Source: Zygnema cylindricum
Lineage: Eukaryota; Streptophyta; Zygnematophyceae; Zygnematales; Zygnemataceae
Direction of reading: 5' to 3'
NCBI GenBank assembly: GCA_037447655.1
Contig: JBBHKE010002419.1
Span: forward strand, 213,207 to 249,781
Length of the DNA stretch: 36,575 bases
Both the position numbers and the translations under genes were made by a program. Shown in pieces: positions 20,091-30,400 of the stretch (positions are counted from its first letter, which is position 1; every line of letters begins with the position of its first letter). The notes under the pieces are model-generated. The model did not search any database, was not told the DNA's origin, and was given only the letters and a program-made list of their open reading frames with translations.

Positions 20091-21193
20091 GACTTTATTG
20101 ACTTACAAGTATTATTTGTAGAAAATGATTTGGCAGGAGGAAACTTTACAGATGCCCAACAAGCTATATTATTAATGAGAAGTCTACCTAAAGAATATAA
20201 GAGTGTTTTAGATCAATTGACTTTAATTGATAAAAGGGATTGGACCTTACCGTAGCAAGACGTGCTATTTTAGATGAAGAGTTTAATAAAAAGATTTTAT
20301 CAAGTTAGAGGAATATAAAGGAATCTAAGTCTCGGTTTCAGAAAATTAAAAAGAATAGTGAGGTCGGAGATCGGCAAAAGAATTGCTTTTATTGTAATGA
20401 TTTGGGACATACCTTCAGGGTATGTCCGTCATATAAAAGTGCATGTGTTACAAGGAATTTCAGAGATGGATGGGACAACAACCTAGTTCGACCATCAACA
20501 AGAAGAGAATCAAGTTCTTTCGTGAGTGAGAGACAAGACTCAACCGATGACAAAAGGCATACACAGTGTGGTGACAAATTTATTTACCTACCTACCTTCT
20601 ATGTTGTTTGGAATGAGGAGAATGTTGTTTGGAATGAGGAGAAGGATGTGACAGAAAAGGATTTGGTGTCTGTCCCTTTTCTCGACGATAGATTGGTGAG
20701 TACCAAAGAGTTACAGGAGGAAGAGTTTATTGAAACAAGGAAAAAGGACGAAAGAGAGAAGGACACGATCTTTGTGACCTTATCAGATGACAAATCGGTG
20801 AGTGAAAATTGCCTACAAGAAAGTTTGTTAACTGAAGCAAGAGGAGTTGAAGGAAGAGATGGACACATAGAAGCAAAAACTAGAAATAAGGTAGATGTGG
20901 AAATTGGTGAACTAGGAAAAGAACAAAGAAAAGCTGTTCAGAAAATTGGATTGAGAAAAGAAGTTTGTGGGAGTGAAAAATGTAAAAGAAATTCAAACGT
21001 TGGTAATATAAGAAAAGAAAATAGGAGGAAAAGAGTGCAGCTGAAAAGAAGAAGAATCAAAATTAAAATTTCTCAGATGAATGAAGTTAATAGGAATAGC
21101 AAATTTACGAAGAAAAACATAGAGGTAAAACAAAAAATTAATACTTTTGACATTAAGCGAGTAGAAAACTGTGACAGAAATGAAAATTTTTAG
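20091..21193 (+). pseudogene. gag of a second, unrelated LTR element (UBN2-like plus zinc knuckle)
   Basis: Directly after LTR 3, one frame reads a gag-like segment (LLMRSLPKEYKSVLDQL) typical of copia-type UBN2 gag domains. It stops at TAG near 20254, and a frameshift follows. The frame recovers as CFYCNDLGHTFRVC (20384-20425), an intact C-x2-C-x4-H-x4-C zinc knuckle. From there an open frame (20402-21193, 263 codons) becomes Lys/Glu-rich and basic to its end (RRKRVQLKRRRIKIK). The gag 5' end and the 5' LTR are missing at the junction with LTR 3. No protease, integrase or reverse transcriptase follows before the 3' LTR. The gag sequence differs from that of elements 1 and 2. Confidence 0.65.
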
Positions 21194-22390
21194 AAAAGAC
21201 AAAAGATAATGAAGAAAACAAAGAGAAGATGCAATATTCAATGGATCAATGGCAGAAGAAAGCATGCTCAGAAAGTGATTAAGAGAAGAAAGCGGGAGAA
21301 ATGATTTTCTGGAGAACGTGAATTTAGAGAAATCTTTATTTTGGAAAAACTTATATTATAGGCATGTCTTATAAAGATAAGCAACTTTTGACATTCAATA
21401 TTTTTGGTAGGATTTTATATTTAATGTTATTTCTTGTTGAGTTCGTTGAAAATAAACAAAAAGTGTTATTTATGTTTTTTTAAAAACGAATGAGGTAGCT
21501 GAAGCAGTGATGAATCATCGGAAGCAGTTCACGTCGCTTAGCAGCGACGCAGCATAGCAGCGCAACGGATGACGTGGAAGTATCTGATACCGGAGGAGGT
21601 ACAACAATTGTTTGATGAAAGTGGGTAGAAAATAGATATTTTTGAAAAAAAAAAAATACTGATCATATGACTGAGTGACGATTACAGGTGGAATTCAGAG
21701 TTACTAGAGAGGTGTTATATCATTATTGAAAGGACAATTTGACGTTTATGACATAGGGGGAGCTGTTACGGGACGATATTCAAATCTGTTAGTCTGTAAA
21801 ATTCATAGAAATAAGGAAATGGTTGATAAAGTTTTTCGTGGAAGACAAAGAGTGTTTGAATATTAAATGATTAACTCGGCAAAAAGGCAGTTGTCAAGAT
21901 GGGGAAGTTTGGAAAACATGGCAGGAACGCAGCGGAAGCATTTGAGAATTAGCAGAAGCAGTTTGCTTCACAACGTTGCAACGAAGTAAAGCAACGTAGC
22001 GGAAGTAGTGGTGTTATAGCGTAAGTGGAAGTGACAGTTTCGCATTTATGACTTACAAGAGGTGTTACAAGACAAATTCTGCAAGGTGGTGGTTTTCAGC
22101 AAGGCAAATGGGACATGGCGACGTCAGCAAAACAGTGGTGATGTATTGTTTTGGCTAATATTTTTGAATCATTAGTAGTGGAGGTTGATAGAGAATTTTT
22201 AATCTCTACATATTTTACATTCTTCATTCTGTTTGTATCTTCCTTAGGGTAGAAATATCTGCATGGACTACTGAGTCTAAAGCTTTAGGGGGGTGTTGAA
22301 ATTGAAAGCTTTAGTACTCAATAGATGAGGCTATGAGGAGGAAGTTAAGGTTGAAAGGAGCAGCTGTTAGAGCTGCGATGTCAAAATAGT
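21194..22390 (+). other. non-coding interior of the second LTR element
   Basis: No pol motif was found in any frame over about 1.2 kb. It has AGCAGCGACGCAGC-like motifs (about 21530-21560, 21925-21990) related to the 67-bp repeat further on. A polypurine run followed by TGTTGAAATTGAAAG occurs at 22286-22308, a possible alternative LTR start. Confidence 0.5.
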
Positions 22391-22571
22391 GCAGCATGGC
22401 AGCATAGCAGTAGACGCTGCATATTGTATTCGTACTGGGCTGCGGTATCGACCTAGCGCAGCGTAGTAGTATAGCAGTACACGCTACATATTGTATTCAT
22501 ACTGCGCTGCGTTGTTGAACAAGCGCAGCGTAGCAACATAGCATTACACGATGCATATTTTTATAGGTGCA
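22391..22571. repeat. 67-bp tandem repeat (2.7 copies)
   Basis: Units begin GCAGCATGGCAGC (22391), GCAGCGTAGTAGT (22458) and GCAGCGTAGCAAC (22525), an exact 67-bp spacing. Each contains CATATTGTATTC or a variant, and GCAGCG / CGCTGC arms that could pair. They lie just before the 3' LTR. Confidence 0.85.
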
Positions 22572-22581
22572 CGAAACTAAA

Positions 22582-22593
22582 TTTTCGGGGGAG
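22582..22593 (+). promoter_or_regulatory. polypurine tract of the second LTR element
   Basis: TTTTCGGGGGAG directly before TGTTG (22594); the purine part is GGGGGAG. This matches the usual layout in front of a copia 3' LTR. Confidence 0.6.
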
Positions 22594-23682
22594 TGTTGTT
22601 TAGAAAAGTTTGTTTCGTGCGTACGCGACAGTTCGTGCGCTATGGAATTTAATGTGTAGGTCGAATGGATTCATGGATTGGGTGAGCGAACGAACGGATA
22701 TAATTTAAGTGATGTAAAAGACTCACTGAGTGGCGTGTACAAGCATTGACAAATGGATGGCGGCGATCCGATGTAGAATAAACGAAATGTTGAAACACGC
22801 ACCGCCGGTACGGCGCAGTTGCGATGCAGACAGGACAACGCAACTGCGATTATTTTGGATGAATATGCGCCGCCTTTACGTAGCAGCTGCAACGCAGACG
22901 AGTCAACGCAACTGCGATTACCTTGATATGATCCGCAAGGACAAAGCAGCTGACGCAGCTGCGGATAATATGACTAGTATAGATTGTGAGTAATGATATT
23001 CACTTAGTGGCAGCTTGGTTTTTGACGTACGAAGATTGTGGAGATGTCGGTGTAAATATTATGTACAACATAGGTTTGTCTTTTTGCTAATTAGTTATTA
23101 GAGTAGATTTGGTCGGTCTGATATACCTCGAAATATTCGGGTATACTTACAATAGTTTAGGTAGATGGTAGATACCGTACGGCTGGTATGCCTCCGTACA
23201 TTCAGTAGTGAACTCTTTGAGTATAACTTGTAGGACTTAGAATATTTTGAGCATCACAGTCAAGTTTAATCAAAGCAATGGCAAACTGTTTTCTGCATCT
23301 TTGACCTGTTGGTGTGATCACTCTGTTTGGTGCATTCATGTAAAACTTTGTGGGGATATTCTATGCTATAGAATATATAAGTGTGTAAACTTTCATACCA
23401 TTCAGGAACCTCTGTAAGATTCTGTGAGCAGTCTAAGTGGTTAGTTTGTGAAGCTGTTAGCTGTTTTTGTGAAACTCTGGAGCTTATATCTTCTAGATTC
23501 CTTGGTGGATTTGGCTGTAACTTTGGGAGCTTACAGTTTCTATAGTATACTGCCTATTGGTGCAGTTTAAGGTGATTTTGTTTATTGTGGAGTAATCTGT
23601 GCTGTCGCAAACACAGCTGTTTGAAGGGTAGTCTGTGGTGCTTCCGTGAGTAATCCATGGCTGAAATAGGCTATGGACAACA
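22594..23682 (+). repeat. 3' LTR of the second LTR element
   Basis: Starts TGTTGT after the polypurine tract and ends ACAACA, perfect 6-bp inverted ends, giving 1089 bp. A TATATAAG box lies at about 23373. GATAT follows the end as a candidate target duplication, but its partner is lost with the 5' LTR. The short open frames over 22650-22990 have no recognisable product. Confidence 0.6.
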
Positions 23683-24658
23683 GATATATCTTCACTTTTC
23701 CACGAGGCACGATGTTATGCGTTCAGGCGCTAAGAATTGACCTTCTCCGGGTCACTTGTTGCGAAATGAAAGTGTCAGACGATGGAGTATCCGATTATGC
23801 ATTCGACGGTCCACCTTTGCGCCCATAAACGTGGAGAATCAATCCATCATTCAGTAGGCTTGTTTTTTTGACATTTTATTTTTTTTGGTACGGTACTGTA
23901 CGAAAGAGTACGGATTTCAGTAGATAACAACATTTTTTCCCTAATGGAACCTTACCATTATCTTTCAAAATCAAATGTCACCCGTGCATTAGGTTTCACA
24001 CGTGCGACATGCAATTCTGACTGCGTCGGATGTCTAACGTCGGATTGCTTCGCGATCCGCCGTCTATTTCCCTTTACGCAAATCGTACTTTCGTCTATGT
24101 TTCTTCACGACACTTGAAGTCCAATTCCGTACGTTCCAATACACTTAGTACCTAGTACACAAGCTGCTATGGTTGCGCTGTGACAAGCGCACCATGGCGG
24201 CACAGCAATGAGATATAGAGAGGACTAAAGGTTATACAGTTATACAGAGTCCGATTACTTTCTATTGAAAATTTCCAGTTTGCCTTAATTTGACATAGAA
24301 ATGCTTGAGTGCAGTTAAGAACAAGCTTAGAGAAAGTTGTCTTGTCAAATGCATGGAGACTGCATGGGAATAATGATGCTATTGATTCTTACCATCTAAT
24401 GGAAGCTCAAAGACACAATCTTTTACTTTTTCGTAAGGGCTTGTAAAATCGGATGCTTTTGAATTTTGATGTTTATCAAATCGAGGGTAAATTTTGATAG
24501 TGTAATTCCCCTATGAGTTGCAAGCATGGAGGAGGAGAATATATGCCTGTTTATCTTGTGTAGTCTTTTTCAAACTTGTCGCGTGTGCATTTATTTTCCA
24601 ACTTTGCCACTCTTTCTTGTTTTCTTCCCTCTGTTTCTCACTTGCTCAATCTTGCTCT
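23683..24658. other. intergenic, nothing recognised
   Basis: No gene seen on either strand. A GTAC-rich patch (about 23885-23915) resembles others in the window. Confidence 0.5.
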
Positions 24659-24857
24659 TCAGTCTTCTACCCTCAACGTTAATGCCTTAGTCAAAATAGC
24701 GGAAACGGGGTGGTTATCGATGAGTGGAATTCTGTTCTTCTTAAATTCTTTTTCATCTATTGGCTTTCCATTTACGACGGTGACACCTGAATTGTCAAAC
24801 TGTAAGTTCTTGTAATCGATGTTACTTTCTCTAATAGTTGGAAGTGTTTCTCCACGT
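24659..24857 (-). CDS. candidate terminal exon of an unknown gene
   Basis: On the - strand a good 3' splice context (TTCTAAT, then ACCCTTTTACAAAG) opens a frame of 66 codons ending TGA (24659-24661). The peptide looks protein-like rather than low complexity: RGETLPTIRESNIDY, then NGKPIDEKEFKKNRIPL and HPVSAILTKALTLRVED. It enters in phase 2. No domain is recognised and no upstream partner exon was established. Confidence 0.35.
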
Positions 24858-25194
24858 CTTTGTAAAAGGGTATGCATTAGAAAATAAAAAACCTTGCGGT
24901 CTTATTTGTTAAAGAGTGTGGATTGACATTTTTGCTGTAACGAGATGTTGAAAGAGTGAGGGAGAAACTGAACAAGCTCGATACTCACAAGACTAGGATT
25001 TGAAAAGACAAGAAATTGTTTATGTAGGACATCTTGATTTCAGTGGTCAAAGTAAACACTAGGCATTAATGATGCGAGACAAACGAATATTTGTGGTTTC
25101 TCAAGGTATCTTAATGAGACAGTAAAAACTGCTTATATATGACCGTTCAGATGAACAGGCGTCTTCATGTGCACAGGTGTGACACATACCGGGG
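24858..25194. other. intergenic, nothing recognised
   Basis: AT-rich sequence; no gene or repeat supported. Confidence 0.45.
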
Positions 25195-25645
25195 CTTGAT
25201 TGAATTGAAGGAATGTATGGCTTTAAAGTTTTAAAACGTGTGGGATTTGAGTTGAAGGTAAGTTTTTAGATTGTCTGGGATAGAGTCGAAGGAGGGTGTG
25301 CTAATGAGAAGAAGGGATTTGTGGGATTTGAGTCGAACAAGTGCGTGGGATTGAGTTTAGAGAATGTGTGGGATTGTGTTGGACGAATATGTACGATAGA
25401 GTCAATTGAATGTGTTGAACTGATTTCAAAGGATGTGTGGGATAGTGTTTTAGAAGCATGTGGGATTGAGTTGGAAGAATTTGTGTGATTGAGTGGGAAG
25501 GATTGAGGAGGACTGTGTGAGATTGGGTTAAAGGAATGTCCAGCTTAGAGTTTTTTAAATATGTAAGGTTGAGGTAAAGGGTTGTCTGGCTTTAGAGTTT
25601 TTAGATGGTGGTGGATTGAGTCGCTGAAATGTGTGGTTTTGACAT
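25195..25645. repeat. degenerate G/T-rich minisatellite
   Basis: At least ten imperfect units around TGTGTGGGATTGAGTTGGAA, spaced roughly 28-40 bases apart and much diverged. The + strand is G/T-rich with few C. No coding frame. Confidence 0.6.
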
Positions 25646-25883
25646 GAAGTTTTTGAGTGGGAAGACAAAAATTATGTTTGTTGAGATGTGAGTTGCCCCT
25701 TCTGAAACTAACCAAGTGCATAATTTGACGATTGCATTTGCCATCCTTCCCTGTTTCTGACTTGCCGTAATTATTCTACTGATTTTTTTTTTCTTTCCTT
25801 ACCCTATTTTTCGCTCTCTCCCAAACCCTTTTCGTCCTCCTCTTCCTTTCCGCTTTGACCTATCCCTACCTGTCATACTTCAG

Positions 25884-26043
25884 TCGACCTTTGCCTCGGA
25901 GACTATGGAGAGCGACAGTTTCTTGTTTCGATTGATAAAAAAGCTGAAGAGAATGGTTACCAGCAAATGAAGTTGCGGTATTTTTTAAGAATGGTCAAAG
26001 ATACAACCATTTATCGTGGAGACACCCCCTCAAAAGCCAAACA
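25884..26043 (+). CDS. candidate internal exon of an unknown + strand gene
   Basis: A long pyrimidine-rich stretch (25784-25883) ends in ATACTTCAG, and the 160-base segment ends at CAAACA|GTATGT, both strong splice contexts. One frame is open throughout and protein-like: LGDYGERQFLVSIDKKAEE, then QQMKLRYFLRMVKDTTIYRG and DTPSKAK. No family is recognised. Neighbouring exons on this strand were not found. Confidence 0.4.
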
Positions 26044-26699
26044 GTATGTTTTCTACCTTTTCTTATAGTGTATCTCTGTTCTTGATATGCTATCCTGCAT
26101 ACTAGCCCACATTGTTGAATTTTATGAAAGTAGTATAATAAGAGTCTTTTAAGATGTCTTTCACAAACAGTGTCTTTTTAGATGAAGTGTGTAGATTTGC
26201 TCGTCAGTTTTTGAGTCCATACTATTGTTTATTTCCATTTGGAAGAATGGTTCTAATATCTGATTGTAATATTAGTAGCTTCCAGTTTACATGAAGTTAA
26301 ATTTTCAATTTTGCTATTTTCTACTTAGCGGTTATTTTGGTAATAACGGAGGAGAGTTTTTCCCATAAAAGTATTCAACTTGGTACTTCCATCCATAAAA
26401 GCCAGTGCAGTTATAATTCAACGACGATGCACTATGCATTGGATGACATGGTAACGAACAAAAGTAAGAAGGAAAGAAATGTATAAAGACAAAAGGTATT
26501 TTTTATTTTTTTTTCTCGATAGTATCCAATATGTAAAAAGTTAGGAACTTCAAAAAAAAAAAAAAAATAATAAATAAATGGCTAACTTTATTAAAAAGCG
26601 CGATGGTAAACCATCTGGGTTCATGGGAACAAAAGGAAGTAGCATTGCAAAACTGAAAAACTACATGTGGAGGGAATAAACAAAAAAAGAGAAGTGGTC
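26044..26699. other. AT-rich region, nothing recognised
   Basis: If the exon at 25884-26043 is real, this begins with its downstream intron. It has an A homopolymer with A/T-rich repeats at about 26551-26580. No gene supported. Confidence 0.4.
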
Positions 26700-26836
26700 G
26701 GTTTTTCTTCTAAAGATCTCTCGAGGTTTATCATTTTTTTCAGTTTGGTCGAAACGTCCATCTGACCAACCAAAGCGGTCAAACTTCCTTGTAGAGGATC
26801 CACATAATTTTTTCGCAATTGCGTCCGTCTACTCCT
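26700..26836 (-). CDS. candidate exon, unknown protein
   Basis: On the - strand GGAAATTGCAG|AGGAG opens a frame starting RSRRTQLRKNYVDPLQGSL and continuing to LERSLEEKPTTS. The composition is protein-like, basic then mixed charge. No convincing donor was seen at the other end, so the lower border is approximate. It could be a further exon of the CG-1 gene or of another gene. Confidence 0.25.
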
Positions 26837-27427
26837 CTGCAATTTCCATCCACACCACTCATCGTAGTTAGTACTGTCGTACGGTAATTACATTGAAGAA
26901 ATTTGACCTAATTGTACATTGGTAAACCGTACGGTTTTCGGGTTCGGTAAACCGTACGTAAATCTGAAAAACTGTACATATTGCACGATTCAAAAGCGAG
27001 GATAAAAGTACAACACTGTAATATACCCCGCCACTAACAAGACGGACGCAAGGAAGACCTATTTCTAGAGAAACAGAACTTTTCTTTTCAAACATAAAAA
27101 TAAGAAAATGATAATATGACAATGCGATAAACAAAGGGAATTGCAGGTCAAGAGAATCGCACCCCTGATTGAAGATAGTGAACCAAAACAACAGTGTTAA
27201 TAACGCTACTAGCGATTTGCAGTACACTGAATTATTGTGATTCGCTTACATCGACAAAGTCATGTAGAGCTTACACTAGATGATGTCATCATGTACAACG
27301 TCACATAAACACAATCAAATGTGAAAATATAAAAATCCTTGGCTAGTACTTAAGCACTTTTCCAACGGCTTTCTACAAAACCCCAGAAAGACTGACCAAT
27401 TTCTTTGTGGGGCTGGGCTATTATAGT
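26837..27427. other. spacer downstream of the CG-1 gene model
   Basis: Contains a cluster of palindromic CCGTACGG-like motifs (26877-26980). The - strand frame of 119 codons here is AT-rich and hydrophobic with no supporting signal, so I do not call it. Confidence 0.4.
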
Positions 27428-27483
27428 TTAACACACTAATCGGGATGGATGGTGCATGGCCAGATTCAATCTATTGACACCTC
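27428..27483 (-). CDS. exon 14 (candidate terminal exon)
   Basis: 56 bases after TGCTGTATTACGAAAG, ending at TAA (27428-27430). Encodes GVNRLNLAMHHPSRLVC. Short and supported only by phase and the acceptor; alternative acceptors upstream give earlier stops. Confidence 0.25.
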
Positions 27484-30400
27484 CTTTCGTAATACAGCAG
27501 AAAGAATTTGGACAGGACCAGGTAATTCACAATTACTCATATTTATAACCTACACTTGGGCTATGATGTATTCAGTTATTGAAAACTGACAACACCTACT
27601 TTATGACCACATACCATTATCGCTGTCTTTTAAAAATTTCAGTGGCCTCTCATGGTTGCCATCGTGGTTGACACTTTCTTGACTTTGGTTAGCCACAACA
27701 TGCGAGAGTAAGTCCAATCCTGTAGACATTTTTCAGTAAGAAAATCAAAAACCGACTTATAGAGATTCTGCCAATGAGAAAAAAGTAATCAGACAGACAT
27801 CTACAAGGTTTTCTCAAGTTGGGACGGATATCACCGCAGTCTAATGAAATAAAAGCTCGTTGCTCTTAAGGTTTGTTTACAAGTCAGAACACTAGGAATC
27901 AGCAAGAGATCTTCTGAGAAAAACATGATCAGGAAGGCAAAGACTTCCAAAAGAATAAAAACACGTGAACCACCACTGAGTCGGTAAAGTGAAATAAAAT
28001 GATGATTGGGTTAAGGAATAAAGAGACACCGCAATGGGGACAAAACTCACACATTTTTGAAGCACATTTGGGTAAACATTAGGTCAGTGCGGACGAAACA
28101 TCAAAAGTACATTTGACACAAAACAATATTGCAAAAAACAGGGTGCAAAAAAAAAGAAATATGTGTCCAGAATGTCCAAGAATGTCTAAATTCTGTAAAA
28201 GTTTACTATAATGGACTTGAAACTATTTCCGGGAAAAATCCGTACAATTTGGTCCAAAATTTTCCAGTCTCAATTATTCAGGAAAATGCCAAAGCTTTCC
28301 CTGAGAAAAGACTTACAAAAAAATACCTCCGAAGGAACTTGGCACCGTAACAAAATATTTGGGCAAGAAGTGGTGTAAAAAGAGTGAAAAACAACTTACG
28401 GTTTGTATCAGTATTATCAGTAAGTTCTCCAATAACGGGTTTTTGGGTCACGCTCAACTGATCACTCTGTTAAAGTCCAAACATCAAAAACCACAAAAAC
28501 CAAAAAAAACTGATGAAATTTCATGTTAGAAATTTGGGAGGGTTTGACACAATTCAGTTCAACATGCTATTTTATTCTCGCAATTCAATGTTTTATTTGC
28601 TTGAGCAATTTTTTCGGTTGATAAAAAGAAGTACATCATTTACTTACGTGTTTCTCATTCATCACTTTTTTGTCTTAAATACCAACAGGTTTTTAAGAAA
28701 ATTATCATAGATCTCCTAGCGTCTAATCATCCATGATAAGCGACAACAGTAGTTCCTTAAAAACATACTGTCCTCGATACAAAATTTCCACATCCAAACA
28801 TTAAATGACAAATGAATTAGACAAACATCAAGATTGACCAGCCACTTTCAGACATAACAGAACAACAGTTAATTGCTTCCATTTCGTGACAGAATTATAA
28901 TAGTTATATTCGAGAAGCAATGTCGTTGATTGACTGACGTTTTGCTTGAAATTTGTCCTCAGATGTCTCTTGAAAATTTTGCGTGAAAAAAAAAAGCATT
29001 TCAAGGAAATTGAATGGCCTCTGGATAACTCGTCGACAGCTCACCTTCACACCCGACTTGAGGTAATGAACAAGTACAGCTTTGTTCCTGCAACATGTAC
29101 AAAATTTGGAACTTAGTACTAGGCGATTTACGCGACTTATATATAAACATTTTATATGATTTATCATATCCACTATCTTTGTCTTCGGCACCGACATAAA
29201 CATTTTCGTTTCAATCGACAAACGTACAGATTTGAAATCACTCTAGTCAATGACCGAATACATACCAAACAAAGGGACACATACATGTTTGTTGTTAACA
29301 AGAAAAACATTTTGGAGAAGAAGCCTCGGTAAAAGAAAAACAGCTATACAGAAACCGACATTTCAAACATACATTTCTGTTGAACTCTCCGCCAGCAAAC
29401 GGTAACAATATCGTTGGTGCAACACTCCGTCGTCAGATTTTCCTTCTATTAAACATCTCTCCAGTACCCTCTTGTTAAGCATCTGCCCATAAAAAATGCA
29501 ACAAAAAACAGAAAAGTACATCTTCAGCTACAGATAGAGTATCACCGCTCGACCGGTTTTACAAACCCGATAGAAAAACCACCAAATGCAAACTCATAAC
29601 CCTGTAACAACTCTCCTACCAAAACAGCGGTAGAAAAAAGACCAAATTGAAAACAACTAACACATAAAAAGGAATGGAAGACAAAATAAAATCAACGTCA
29701 CACATGGCATTAGTCAAGCGCAGTGTGCCGTAAAAGTACATATTTTTAGAATATGATACAAGAGAGTACTACTGACATAAAAAAAACCATCGTGCTTCTG
29801 TTTTCTCCACTGCATGCTACATATTGCAATACAGTAAGTACAGGGAATATGAACTTCAGATACGTCAAATCTGAATGTCTGTAAAAGACTAGCTTCATCC
29901 TTCACCTATATCTGTTTTTGACTCTTTAGGCCAAAAAACTTTTCATACTGTTTGTCCTTTGTTTTTCGTTGAGCGCGACTGCAGTTACGGTTAGCACAAT
30001 ATTCTGACGCTTCACTTCGGCCTTACATTATGTAGTTTACAAGGTTATTTGTATTGGTCTTCTTTCATAGAACGCTTTCTGGATGTAAGTTCCTATTGAA
30101 GACTCTCTCAAAGTTAAGAGCCATTTGAAGGACCTTATTGACGTTATTTTTCGTCTTTCGATACAATATACATAATGTAAACATAAAAAAAAATGGGAAT
30201 TGACTGTCACACCATCTAATTAAACTTTTTGAATGACGTTTTAGTTACTCACGATAATAGTATCGTGGGGTGGATGGTTGACTTGTGAAGAGGGGAACGT
30301 TTGTTTCCAAACAGGCTCCGTACACAATGAGGAGCTGGAATTGGCACTATAAAGATGAATATTTTCACCTGCAAATGAAACCTTTTACATTATATTTAAT

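Noticed and set aside
8173-20095. Target-site duplication around the copia array
   Set aside because: AGAC occurs near both ends, but the 5-bp flanks ACCAT and GACTT do not match at fixed LTR borders.
28129-28350. 73-codon + strand frame
   Set aside because: Lies opposite the CG-1 gene intron between exons 12 and 13, Lys/Asn-rich by AT composition, without splice or start support.
28904-29221. Single 105-codon - strand gene over exon 11
   Set aside because: Only the 14-codon centre resembles CG-1; flanking parts read through an acceptor and a donor and look intronic.
29714-29905. First half of the second CG-1 domain (FRFDV...QWRKQKHDG)
   Set aside because: It faintly resembles the CG-1 core, but acceptor and donor phases do not fit the neighbouring exons and the frame is AT-rich; too weak to call.
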